From: Acidobacteriota bacterium
Lineage (GTDB): Bacteria; Acidobacteriota; Terriglobia; Bryobacterales; UBA6623
NCBI GenBank assembly: GCA_027624045.1
Contig: JAQBUE010000033.1
Location: forward strand, 1-35,851
DNA length: 35,851 nt
Direction: 5' to 3'
Every line of letters begins with the position of its first letter. The first letter of the stretch is position 1. The notes beneath the pieces are model-generated. The model did not search any database and had not been told where the DNA came from. It was given only the letters and a program-made list of their open reading frames with translations. A program made the position numbers and the translations under genes. Positions 1 to 7,371 of the stretch are shown piece after piece.

Positions 1-35
1 TGTTTCAATGTGGGACTTCCACCACAGGCTGCTAG
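1..35 (+). repeat. Left copy of 35-bp terminal inverted repeat
   Basis: The first 35 bases are the exact reverse complement of 35785-35819. Identity stops after CTAG on the inner side in both copies. The repeat also contains a short dyad (TGTGG...CCACA). A perfect repeat at both ends of a sequence, pointing outward, is what an assembly bounded by two copies of a multicopy element would show. I infer an insertion-sequence end; only part of the element would lie inside the window. Confidence 0.85.
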
Positions 36-50
36 GGGCAAACGAGAACC

Positions 51-1523
51 GTGTATTCCTGCCGAGAAAAAGTCGAAAAAGCTGTCGCCGAACGTGTCGC
101 CGCCGGTTTCGTCACCGACGTCATCGTGATCTTCCGGCCCGAATACCGGCGTGCACAGGAGAGAATCCTCGAAGCCCGCGAACCAGAAGCCCGCGGCGAA
201 AAGATCCGTGTGCTGGAAGCTGCCATGTTGAAGAGCCTTGATGCCGTCGCGGGGGCCCTTCTCAATCGCGGCCGCACTCGCGCAGTTCCCAGCGTTCCGG
301 TGTCCCTCGCCAAATCGTCAATGAACGAAACGTCCGGAAGCGGCCAAATGGTCTCGTCGTGGCTCACCAATTCCGTGTCGCTTCTGGCGTCGCCTGACTG
401 GATCAAGAGGCTCGCCGCGCACCGACTTGTGACTCGCATCGTCACCAACAAGACCGAGAAACTCGCCCGACCCTTCCGTACGGAGCCGCGTGGAGCGCCC
501 CCCGAGTCCGCGGGCGTTGCCTGGGGCCTGCGGCACATGGGCATTCCTGAGGTCTGGGCGCAAGGCCTCAGCGGGAAAGGTGTCTCGGTCGGTCATCTTG
601 ACACTGGTGTCGACGCCGCCCATCCTGAACTGGAAGGCCGCGTCGCCGAATGGGAGGCTTTCGATCAATTCGGAAACGCACTGACCGGGACGCCGCGCTA
701 CGATTCCGATTTCCATGGTACGCATACGGCCGGAGTGATTGCCGGCGGATCAGCCGGCGGCATGGCGATCGGTATCGCGCCCGGCGCACGCCTCTGCTGC
801 GCACTGGTCCTGCCCCAGGGAAGCGGCACCACAAAGCAAATCGTACGCGGCATGGAATGGTGCCTCGCCCGGGGCGTCGACGTTCTGAATCTTTCGCTGG
901 GAGGCTCCGGCTACAACGAAGCTTACGAGTCCGCTGTCCGCCACATCAACATGTTGGGAACCTTCTCCGCGTTTTCGGTCGGCAACTCCGGCATCGGCGT
1001 CACCGGCAGCCCGGCGAACCACCGCGATGCTTGCGCCGTCGGCGCGCTGAATGAACAAGACGAAGTTGCGGATTTCAGCGGAGGAGGAGCTTTCGTGTGG
1101 GACGACAACGATGTCTACGTGAAACCCGATCTTTGCGCGCCCGGCGTGGCGATTCACTCCTCGATCCCGACAGCGTACGTGCGCGAAACCGGCTCGGATC
1201 CCTACGACGACCTTGACGGCACATCCATGGCAGCGCCACACGTTTCCGGAACCGTCGCTTTGCTGTGGGAAGCGTTTCCGTATGCCTCCGCCAGCCAGAT
1301 TCGGGAAGCGCTCTTTGCGACATGCCGTCCCCTCGGTCCGTCATTCCACAACATGCACAGCGGCCGCGGACTCATTCAGCCTCTCGACGCGCTCAGAAAA
1401 CTTGAACGCATCGTCCGGGCTTCTAAGACCCCTCGGCGGCGTAGCTCCCCCTCAGGAACCGCTAACCGCGTCGAAAGCATTAGCTTACCCAACGCGCCAC
1501 CGGGGAAGGTGGCCGGGAACTGA
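51..1523 (+). CDS. S8 family subtilisin-like serine protease
   Basis: This is a 490-residue subtilase. Catalytic Asp184 lies in GHLDTGVD, His222 in FHGTHTAG, oxyanion Asn312 in SVGNSG and nucleophile Ser392 in DGTSMAAPH, so the active site is complete. Residues 5-140 look like an inhibitor I9-type propeptide region (TDVIVIF, then RLVTRIV before the catalytic domain). The last 40 residues are a basic, low-complexity tail. No signal peptide is visible from the GTG start at 51, which has only a weak GAGA upstream. An in-frame TAG at 33-35 lies inside the terminal repeat, so the first residues or the native promoter may have been replaced by an inserted element. Function is peptide-bond hydrolysis; substrate unknown. 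The family call is very secure and the start is not. Confidence 0.9.
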   Translation: MYSCREKVEKAVAERVAAGFVTDVIVIFRPEYRRAQERILEAREPEARGEKIRVLEAAMLKSLDAVAGALLNRGRTRAVPSVPVSLAKSSMNETSGSGQMVSSWLTNSVSLLASPDWIKRLAAHRLVTRIVTNKTEKLARPFRTEPRGAPPESAGVAWGLRHMGIPEVWAQGLSGKGVSVGHLDTGVDAAHPELEGRVAEWEAFDQFGNALTGTPRYDSDFHGTHTAGVIAGGSAGGMAIGIAPGARLCCALVLPQGSGTTKQIVRGMEWCLARGVDVLNLSLGGSGYNEAYESAVRHINMLGTFSAFSVGNSGIGVTGSPANHRDACAVGALNEQDEVADFSGGGAFVWDDNDVYVKPDLCAPGVAIHSSIPTAYVRETGSDPYDDLDGTSMAAPHVSGTVALLWEAFPYASASQIREALFATCRPLGPSFHNMHSGRGLIQPLDALRKLERIVRASKTPRRRSSPSGTANRVESISLPNAPPGKVAGN

Positions 1524-1542
1524 AACCGCGGGATTTGCGGAA

Positions 1543-1584
1543 AGCCGTGTTAGCCCGCGCGTCTGCGCCAAGCGGGCGACGGTT
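1543..1584. terminator. GC-rich hairpin between convergent genes
   Basis: GCCCGC (1553-1558) pairs perfectly with GCGGGC (1572-1577). An outer AGCCG/CGGTT pairing (one G-T) extends the stem. It sits in the 98-bp gap between the converging protease and small secreted-protein genes, where a bidirectional terminator would be expected. There is no T-run, so it may instead be a dispersed palindrome. Confidence 0.3.
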
Positions 1585-1621
1585 GCTTCGATCCGAGACA
1601 GGGCTGAGTTAGAGAAGGATA

Positions 1622-2188
1622 CTACTGGCCTGCGCGATGCGCCTCGACTTCAGCAAAGAAGTCGTCGAGGCTCATGCCGCCGGCGGCGTCAGCGGATTTT
1701 GCGCCAGGCAAAAGCTCGCCCTCTTTCACGCTGACTACGGGACGGCGCAGGTGGTCGCTGACAGTGGCCCTCTGATCGTCACCGACGAAGAAGACACCTT
1801 GCCAGAGACCGACCGTGGGGCCGAAAACGGTCGATGTCTTGTCATTGAGGAACAGCACGACTTTTTCGTTCAGGCGGAATTGCGGGAAATCGGCGATGTG
1901 AAGTCTCTTGCCTTCCAGTTCGCCGCCGATCGTACGAAAGGTATAGCGCTGGCCAGCCAGCGAGCCGGGACTCGAGTGCGAGACGAGCACGCTGATGTCG
2001 GAGTAAATGTGGCCCGTCTGCTCGTTACGGCTAGCAACGACCTCGACGATCCGCCCCGCGACGATATGATGGGCCTGCTTGCTCATTTGGTCAAAGCTGA
2101 CTCGCAGTACCGTCGATGCCGCCAGTGGCAGCGAGAGTATTACGGCCAAGGCCAGGATTGTGAGATTGTGCATAGAAGTCGATGCCAT
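1622..2188 (-). CDS. Small secreted protein, partner of metallopeptidase
   Basis: This 188-residue protein has an N-terminal hydrophobic export signal (HNLTILALAVILSLPLAAS) and a mature part with VAGRIVEVVAS, TFRTIGGELEG and FRLNEKVVLFL segments. I do not recognise a named enzyme family and see no catalytic motif. The start at 2188 is chosen because GGAG lies seven bases upstream; an internal ATG at 2173 would also keep the signal peptide. The start lies 4 bp beyond the stop of the matrixin-like gene upstream, so the two are almost certainly co-transcribed and probably translationally coupled. I infer a periplasmic or extracellular helper of that peptidase, for example a chaperone, inhibitor or substrate. 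That role rests on position only. Confidence 0.7.
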   Translation of the reverse strand: MASTSMHNLTILALAVILSLPLAASTVLRVSFDQMSKQAHHIVAGRIVEVVASRNEQTGHIYSDISVLVSHSSPGSLAGQRYTFRTIGGELEGKRLHIADFPQFRLNEKVVLFLNDKTSTVFGPTVGLWQGVFFVGDDQRATVSDHLRRPVVSVKEGELLPGAKSADAAGGMSLDDFFAEVEAHRAGQ

Positions 2189-2192
2189 GGGC

Positions 2193-3932
2193 CTACTCCA
2201 CGTAAATGAAGCCGATATTGCTCCAGATATCGCCGACGCGAATACGGAGGCTGACCCGCCCGGAAACACCTGCCGGCACGCCGATGTTGCCCTGTCCCAA
2301 ACCAACGTAGCCCGGAGCGAGGCCGAGAAACTGTACCGTTGCTTCCTGGCCGTCGATCTCGGCGGAAACGAAAGCGATGACCTGCGACAAGGGGCTGGCA
2401 GGGGCCGGACGCCCGGCGGCTACCGGTGGCGCTACAGCGCCCTGTCCTGTAAAGAACACGCTGACGAATGTGCCTGCCGGCGCGGGGTTTGAAATCGAGT
2501 TGACGGTCCCGTCCTGATTAAGAATCAAGCCGTCCTCATCACCCGTCAGAAACAGTTCCGGGGCTGCGGGATCGATCCGAATCGATACAACTCCCGAGTC
2601 GCCAAAGCCGTTGCGAACAACCAAGCTGCCTGCGCCCGGCGTGGTTTCCGGCGGAATCTGCCCGTTGACCTGATTCGCCGAAGCGTATAGCAGTGGCGCG
2701 GGGACGCCATTGATGAGCACTTGAACGCCCCCTAGGGTTATCGGCAACGGGATCGATGTCGCTTGAGCAACTGTTGTCGCCATCGAGACGCCGAAGACCG
2801 TGAACAGCGAGCCGCCCGACAGTCGCGAGGAACGAAGATTCGCGCCGTTCGTAACACCGGCCCCTGTCAGGAAAGGTGGATCACCCACTTCCAGACCGGA
2901 GGCGATGAACAGACTGACGGCGATGCGGAGCGGTGGACCGGGATGCCCTTGGAGATTCAAGTCCACTGTCGCGGTGTGCTCGCCGGGCGCCAAGGAACCG
3001 GGCTCGACGCTGATCTCGATCGTCCCATCCCCCGGAAACACGCCGGCTTGCGGTGATACCCGCACCCAATCGTCTGAAACCGACGGAATCCAGCGGCCGC
3101 CGCCAGGCCCGTAGATGGAAACTTGCTGTGCAAAGGGAGCACGGCCCCCTTCAGCGGCGTCGAACCGCAAGGCCCGATCGCGGTCAAAAACCCGGATGGC
3201 GGGCGCTGTGTCGGCCGGGTAGAGAAAGCGCACGCCCTCGATCTCGGCGGAGGATAAATCCCTCTTGATCTCAGCCACATCGATGAGCGATTCCATAATG
3301 GTCGGACCGACGACGCAGTTGTCGTTGTGATCCAGCCCCAGCGCGTGGCCCAACTCGTGGACCAGGACGGACTCGAAATCGATCTGAAAGCCTTGTGGTT
3401 CCGGGCTCAGAGGAAGCGCCGGATTGAAGAAGATATCGGCGTCGCCAATACTTTTGCCGCCGCCGTCGCTCGAAATCAGCGTGACCGCGATGACAGTATT
3501 GTTCGCCGGTACTGTGTTGGCGAAATCGGGGACAGGCGGGCCGGGAGGCAGGACGGGCGGCGGTTCTGATGGGCACACGAAGAGTCCGCCACAAGCCGCA
3601 ATCGTCAACTCACCATCGGTGAAATCGGCGAAGTTTTCAGTGAGCCCGCGGTTGTCAAACACCCATTTCGACCCGGGCAGGCCGTTGTATCGCTCGATGG
3701 CCGCATTGATCGACGGGATCCAGATGTTGTCGCGGGTGAGGAAGCGGTCAACGAAATCATTTTCGATGCGGACGATGAACTTGCTGTCCGCCTTCGGTCC
3801 GAACTCATTCGGGTAGCCGATGACCGTAAAATCACCTGGCTTGCAGGCTTCGAAGGGAGGCTGGCCCGGAGACTGCGCCAATACGGAAACAGCACTCAGG
3901 ATCAGGCCCAAACTGATAACTAGACTTCGCAT
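2193..3932 (-). CDS. Secreted matrixin-like zinc metallopeptidase with TIGR03437-type C-terminus
   Basis: The 579-residue protein starts with a signal peptide (MRSLVISLGLIL, cleavage near VLAQ). A metzincin-type zinc site HELGHALGLDH spans residues 192-202, with His192, His196 and His202 as ligands and Glu193 as general base. A Met-turn candidate, TIME, follows at about 212-215. Residues 246-343 resemble a BACON/Ig-like beta domain (WIPSVSDDWVRVSP). Residues 351-579 match the TIGR03437 pattern known from Solibacter relatives: GVTNGANL at the start, LYASANQVNGQIP in the middle, VSLRIRVGD near the end. It is likely an extracellular endopeptidase whose C-terminal domains anchor it or bind polymer. 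A longer start (GTG at 3986) would bury the signal peptide, so 3932 is preferred although no good ribosome-binding site is seen. The small secreted gene follows 4 bp later. Confidence 0.88.
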   Translation of the reverse strand: MRSLVISLGLILSAVSVLAQSPGQPPFEACKPGDFTVIGYPNEFGPKADSKFIVRIENDFVDRFLTRDNIWIPSINAAIERYNGLPGSKWVFDNRGLTENFADFTDGELTIAACGGLFVCPSEPPPVLPPGPPVPDFANTVPANNTVIAVTLISSDGGGKSIGDADIFFNPALPLSPEPQGFQIDFESVLVHELGHALGLDHNDNCVVGPTIMESLIDVAEIKRDLSSAEIEGVRFLYPADTAPAIRVFDRDRALRFDAAEGGRAPFAQQVSIYGPGGGRWIPSVSDDWVRVSPQAGVFPGDGTIEISVEPGSLAPGEHTATVDLNLQGHPGPPLRIAVSLFIASGLEVGDPPFLTGAGVTNGANLRSSRLSGGSLFTVFGVSMATTVAQATSIPLPITLGGVQVLINGVPAPLLYASANQVNGQIPPETTPGAGSLVVRNGFGDSGVVSIRIDPAAPELFLTGDEDGLILNQDGTVNSISNPAPAGTFVSVFFTGQGAVAPPVAAGRPAPASPLSQVIAFVSAEIDGQEATVQFLGLAPGYVGLGQGNIGVPAGVSGRVSLRIRVGDIWSNIGFIYVE

Positions 3933-4188
3933 AATGGGGGGATCCGCAGCATGGGTGGTTCGGTCGATGTGCCTAATCTCACCCACTGTGATACTACATG
4001 CAACAGCAGATCTACTACCCTTCGGGTTTCGCTCCAGAATCGCCGAAATTTTCCCCTAGGGGCTCTTTAGCCTGACTACGACTCTTCCCATTCTACGCCA
4101 ATATGAACGTGGGCGGAACCGCGGCTGTTGCGAAAAACACAGGAGCGGAACCAGCGGGGCCGGCAGGGGTGGAGAGGCGCCGACGCCG

Positions 4189-5040
4189 CTAACCGTTCGC
4201 AACCGTGTTCTTGAGGATTCCGATTCCCTCGATCTCTACTTCGACAAGGTCGCCCGCCTTCATGGCGGTGGTGCTGCCGGGAGTGCCTGTGTAGATCACA
4301 TCGCCCGGTGTCAGCGTGACGAAGTGACTGATATGACTGACGATCTGGGCTGGACCAAAGAGCAGGTCGCTGACAAGCTGCGACTGCTTGACTTCACCGT
4401 TCAGGCGAAGCTGAATGCGCGACGCCCCATAGTCCTCCAGACCCACCGCGATCGACGGCCCCAGCGGGCCGAACGTATCAGCACCTTTGGCACGCCACCA
4501 CTGCGTATCTTTCTTGTCGCCCTGCGTTCCGTTCTGCCAATTGCGATCAGAAACATCGTTCCCGCAGGTGTAGCCGAAAATGTAGTTTGGCGCATCTTCG
4601 ACCGATACGGCCTTGGCCGTCTTGCCGACCACGATCACAAACTCGGCCTCGTAGTGGACATCCTTGGCGCCAGCCGGAATCAGGATCGTTCCTTCCGGAT
4701 CGAGCAGTGCCGTCGGCGGTTTGTAGAAGATTTCGGGCACCTTGGGAGTGGGCCGGTCGCCGATGTGGCTCTTGTAATTCAGGCCGACACACAGCACCTT
4801 GGATGGCTCACATGGGTAGCGCAGCTTTACCGCGCTGAGCGCGACCGGCTCGCCGTCGGGCTGATGATCTCCGAAAAGTCCTCCCGCGATGGGCTGAATC
4901 GTTTCGCCGTCAAGGATGCCATACGACGTCTTGCCTCCCTGCGCGTAACGCACATAGTGGGTCACTGATCCTGATGTCTGGGCCATAGCTGTACCTCCCG
5001 CGGTTAACGCGGCAACAAAAGTTCCGCGAGTTGTGTCCAT
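4189..5040 (-). CDS. Exported fumarylacetoacetate hydrolase family protein (copy 2)
   Basis: This 283-residue protein has the FAH fold motifs. Metal ligands are Glu131 and Glu133 in HYEAEFVIVVGK and Asp162 in GNDVSDRNW. The late glycine-rich loop is GDVIYTGTPGST. Family members cleave C-C bonds of, or decarboxylate, acylpyruvate-like compounds with Mg or Mn. The N-terminus (MDTTRGTFVAALTAG...AMAQ) looks like a degenerate Tat-type export signal with one arginine, which is unusual because most FAH enzymes are cytosolic. It lies 51 bp downstream of a close paralogue with the same orientation, so the pair arose by tandem duplication and is probably one transcript. No strong ribosome-binding site precedes the ATG. 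Substrate is unknown. Confidence 0.88.
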   Translation of the reverse strand: MDTTRGTFVAALTAGGTAMAQTSGSVTHYVRYAQGGKTSYGILDGETIQPIAGGLFGDHQPDGEPVALSAVKLRYPCEPSKVLCVGLNYKSHIGDRPTPKVPEIFYKPPTALLDPEGTILIPAGAKDVHYEAEFVIVVGKTAKAVSVEDAPNYIFGYTCGNDVSDRNWQNGTQGDKKDTQWWRAKGADTFGPLGPSIAVGLEDYGASRIQLRLNGEVKQSQLVSDLLFGPAQIVSHISHFVTLTPGDVIYTGTPGSTTAMKAGDLVEVEIEGIGILKNTVANG

Positions 5041-5091
5041 GAAAAACGCATTGCTTGAAAGCTGGCTCGTGTAGCAGACGAGTGATTCTCG

Positions 5092-5958
5092 CTACCCCGC
5101 CACGGGGTTTCGCAGGATTCCGATGCCGTCGATCTCTACTTCGACGAGGTCGCCTGCTTTCATCGCGCTCGTTTTGCCCGGGGTGCCCGTGAAGATCACG
5201 TCGCCCGGTAAGAGCGTAACCGCCTGGCTGATGAAACTCACCGTGCTGTCCGGCTTCTCAATCAAATCGCTCAGCATCTGCTCCTGCTTAACCTCGCCGT
5301 TTAAGCGGAGTTGAATTTTCGACTTCATGAAATCGAGACCGACAGCGATCGCCGGCCCCATTGGCCCAAACGTATCGCTGCCCTTGCCGCGCCACCACTG
5401 GAGATCTTTGTTCTCGGGGCCGTCGATCGAACCGTTCTGCCAGTTCCGCTCGCTGACGTCGTTGCCGCAGGTGTAGCCGAGAATGCAGCCGGCTGCCTGT
5501 TCCACGGAAACCTTGCGCGCTTCCTTGCCGATCACGATCACGAACTCGGCTTCGTAGTGCACGTCCTGCGCGCCCGGCGGAAATACAATCGGATCCCCTG
5601 GGTTCGCAAGGCTCGTGAGCGGCTTGTAGAAAGGCTCGGGGTACGGGGGCGGCTCGCGGCCCTCGCCCAGATGGCTCAGATAGTTACCGGCCAGAGCCAG
5701 CACCTTCGTCGGCTCAATCGGGTAGAGCAGCTTCACGTCGGCGAGGGGCAGGCTTGCGCCGGTGGGCGTGCGGCTCCCAAACAGGTCGCCCTCGATCGGG
5801 TAGACAGTCTCGCCGTCCAGGCCGCCAAACGCCACGCTGCCGCCCAGCTCGTAGCGAACGTACCGCTGAAACACTTGCGGCGGGCCGGAGGGGCCGCAAC
5901 TCCATGCCGCCGTTCCCGCTGTAACCGCCGCCATGAATGATCTTCGTGTGGTGCTCAT
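5092..5958 (-). CDS. Exported fumarylacetoacetate hydrolase family protein (copy 1)
   Basis: This 288-residue paralogue of the neighbouring gene has Glu136 and Glu138 (HYEAEFVIVIGK), Asp167 (GNDVSERNW) and GDVIFTGTPGKTS. The N-terminus has a clear twin-arginine signal (STTRRSFMAAVTAG). It is followed by TAAWSC at residues 16-21, which could act as a lipobox with Cys21. A Tat-exported, possibly lipid-anchored FAH enzyme is inferred. A GAGG lies about 12 bases before the ATG. As the first gene of the pair it probably carries the promoter (see 5996-6004). Typical substrates are 2,4-diketo acids and related catechol breakdown products, but nothing nearby names one. Confidence 0.88.
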   Translation of the reverse strand: MSTTRRSFMAAVTAGTAAWSCGPSGPPQVFQRYVRYELGGSVAFGGLDGETVYPIEGDLFGSRTPTGASLPLADVKLLYPIEPTKVLALAGNYLSHLGEGREPPPYPEPFYKPLTSLANPGDPIVFPPGAQDVHYEAEFVIVIGKEARKVSVEQAAGCILGYTCGNDVSERNWQNGSIDGPENKDLQWWRGKGSDTFGPMGPAIAVGLDFMKSKIQLRLNGEVKQEQMLSDLIEKPDSTVSFISQAVTLLPGDVIFTGTPGKTSAMKAGDLVEVEIDGIGILRNPVAG

Positions 5959-5995
5959 GAATGGTGTCTTACCTCATCCGCTTTGAATCGGCGTC

Positions 5996-6004
5996 AGTGT
6001 AGCA
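5996..6004 (-). promoter_or_regulatory. Putative extended -10 upstream of tandem FAH genes
   Basis: On the minus strand TGCTACACT matches an extended -10 (TGn plus TACACT). It would start transcription about 30 bases before the ATG at 5958. No good -35 box is seen at the usual distance. Confidence 0.3.
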
Positions 6005-6066
6005 GATCGCGCTGGCCGGCATTTCGCTCCCCGGGGCGGATTGCTCGATGCGAAGGCCTCGATCGC

Positions 6067-6582
6067 CTACTCGATCGCGGGATCGGCGCGTTCTTCGTCC
6101 TCGGGCCGGATCTCCGGGTTGTTCATGATGATGCGGGCGCAGGTATTCCAGCGCAGGATCGCGTTCACACGATCTTCCGGACGCAGGGCTTCGGCCTGCT
6201 CGTAGAAACGCATGGCCTCGCGCAAGCCTTCGTAAACAATGAAACCGGTCCTGGGACCGCCGAGTTCCAGCCGCGCTTTGGCTCGCCGTTCGGCGATGAT
6301 ACCGGAATAGTAGGCACGGTCGAACTCGGTCGGAAGTTCAGCGACCAGCTTTCGAGCTTCGCTGATGATCCGCTGCGTTCCGGGACCCGCTCGAGGCCCG
6401 CTGACCTGATCGGTCAGAGCAAGAATGAGCGTGGTCAGCGCATCTTCATTGTCGGGATCGACGCTGAGAATATCCTGGCAGATGCTCTCGGCCTGTCGTG
6501 GCTCGTTGAGCAAACGGTAACGCTCGGCCTTCTTGAGGGCATCTGGAATCGCGCCTTCCGATAGGGGCTTCAGTTCGAACAT
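6067..6582 (-). CDS. Small TPR-like helical-repeat protein
   Basis: This is a 171-residue soluble protein. Residues 14-52 (ALKKAERYRLLNEPRQAESI, then LSVDPDNEDAL) and 117-150 (GLREAMRFYEQAEALRPEDR) have the A/Y/P spacing of TPR helices. No signal peptide or catalytic motif is present. The start at 6582 is supported by GGAGGG five bases upstream; an earlier start at 6603 would collide with the sdhB stop. It begins 20 bp after sdhB and so probably sits on the sdh transcript. A scaffold or assembly role for the dehydrogenase is possible but unproven. Confidence 0.75.
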   Translation of the reverse strand: MFELKPLSEGAIPDALKKAERYRLLNEPRQAESICQDILSVDPDNEDALTTLILALTDQVSGPRAGPGTQRIISEARKLVAELPTEFDRAYYSGIIAERRAKARLELGGPRTGFIVYEGLREAMRFYEQAEALRPEDRVNAILRWNTCARIIMNNPEIRPEDEERADPAIE

Positions 6583-6602
6583 AGAACCCTCCGCTTCCCA
6601 CA

Positions 6603-7343
6603 CTACCCGCTGAAAATCCGAAACAGCTTCTGCACTGGATCGTAGAATCTATCAACAACACGTTCCTTCAACGGGATGATGGCATTGTCAGTGATTGTAA
6701 TGCCCTCGGGGCAAACGTTGGTGCAGCATTTCGTGATATTGCAGTAGCCGATGCCTTCCTTGTGCCGCAGGTCGGCCAGCCGGTCTTCGGTATCGAGCGG
6801 ATGCATTTCGAGCGCCGCGCTGTACACGAAGAAACGCGGGCCGATGAACTCGTCATGCAGGTGGTGCTCGCGTAAAACGTGGCAGACGTCCTGGCACAGG
6901 TAGCACTCGATGCACTTGCGAAACTCCTGCACGCGTTCGACATCCTGCTGCTGAATGCGCCATGTACCGTCGGCGGCGTCCGGCGGGCGCGGCTTGAACT
7001 TTTTGATCTTTTTCTTAACTTCGAAGTTCCAGGAAACGTCCGTTACCAGATCCTTCATCAACGGAAACGCCTTCATGGGCTCGATCGTGACCGGCTGATC
7101 AGTCGGGATCTCGTTCATGCGGGTCATGCACATCAGGCGAGGATTCCCGTTGACCTCCGCCGAGCATGAGCCGCACTTGCCCGCCTTGCAGTTCCAGCGC
7201 ACGGCCATGTCGTTCGCCGACGCGGCCTGGATTTGATGAACGGCGTCGAGGACGACCATCCCTTCGGAAACCTCCGTCCGGTACTCTTTGAAACCGCCTG
7301 CCGCGCGGTCTCCCCGCCAGATCTGGAACGTGACGACTGCCAT
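6603..7343 (-). CDS. sdhB: Succinate dehydrogenase iron-sulfur subunit
   Basis: This 246-residue subunit passes electrons from FAD to quinone. A plant-type [2Fe-2S] site is formed by Cys52, Cys57, Cys60 (CKAGKCGSC) and Cys72. The two bacterial-ferredoxin-like clusters use Cys144, Cys147, Cys150 and Cys154 (CIECYLCQDVC) together with Cys201, Cys206/207 and Cys211 (CNITKCCTNVCPEG). All cluster ligands are present. The start at 7343 has AAGGTG just upstream; the open frame continues further 5' but has no family similarity there. It follows sdhA by 28 bp. The long KKKIKKFKPRPPD linker and the overall style match the Sdh1/fumarate-reductase-like enzymes of Actinobacteria and Acidobacteria. Confidence 0.95.
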   Translation of the reverse strand: MAVVTFQIWRGDRAAGGFKEYRTEVSEGMVVLDAVHQIQAASANDMAVRWNCKAGKCGSCSAEVNGNPRLMCMTRMNEIPTDQPVTIEPMKAFPLMKDLVTDVSWNFEVKKKIKKFKPRPPDAADGTWRIQQQDVERVQEFRKCIECYLCQDVCHVLREHHLHDEFIGPRFFVYSAALEMHPLDTEDRLADLRHKEGIGYCNITKCCTNVCPEGITITDNAIIPLKERVVDRFYDPVQKLFRIFSG

Positions 7344-7371
7344 TTCGCACCTTTCCGCTGCTGCATTCCCT

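Noticed and set aside
4053..4062. CCCCTAGGGG palindrome upstream of the metallopeptidase gene
   Set aside because: A 10-bp palindrome alone is too short to support a named site, and no second copy or promoter boxes are placed around it.
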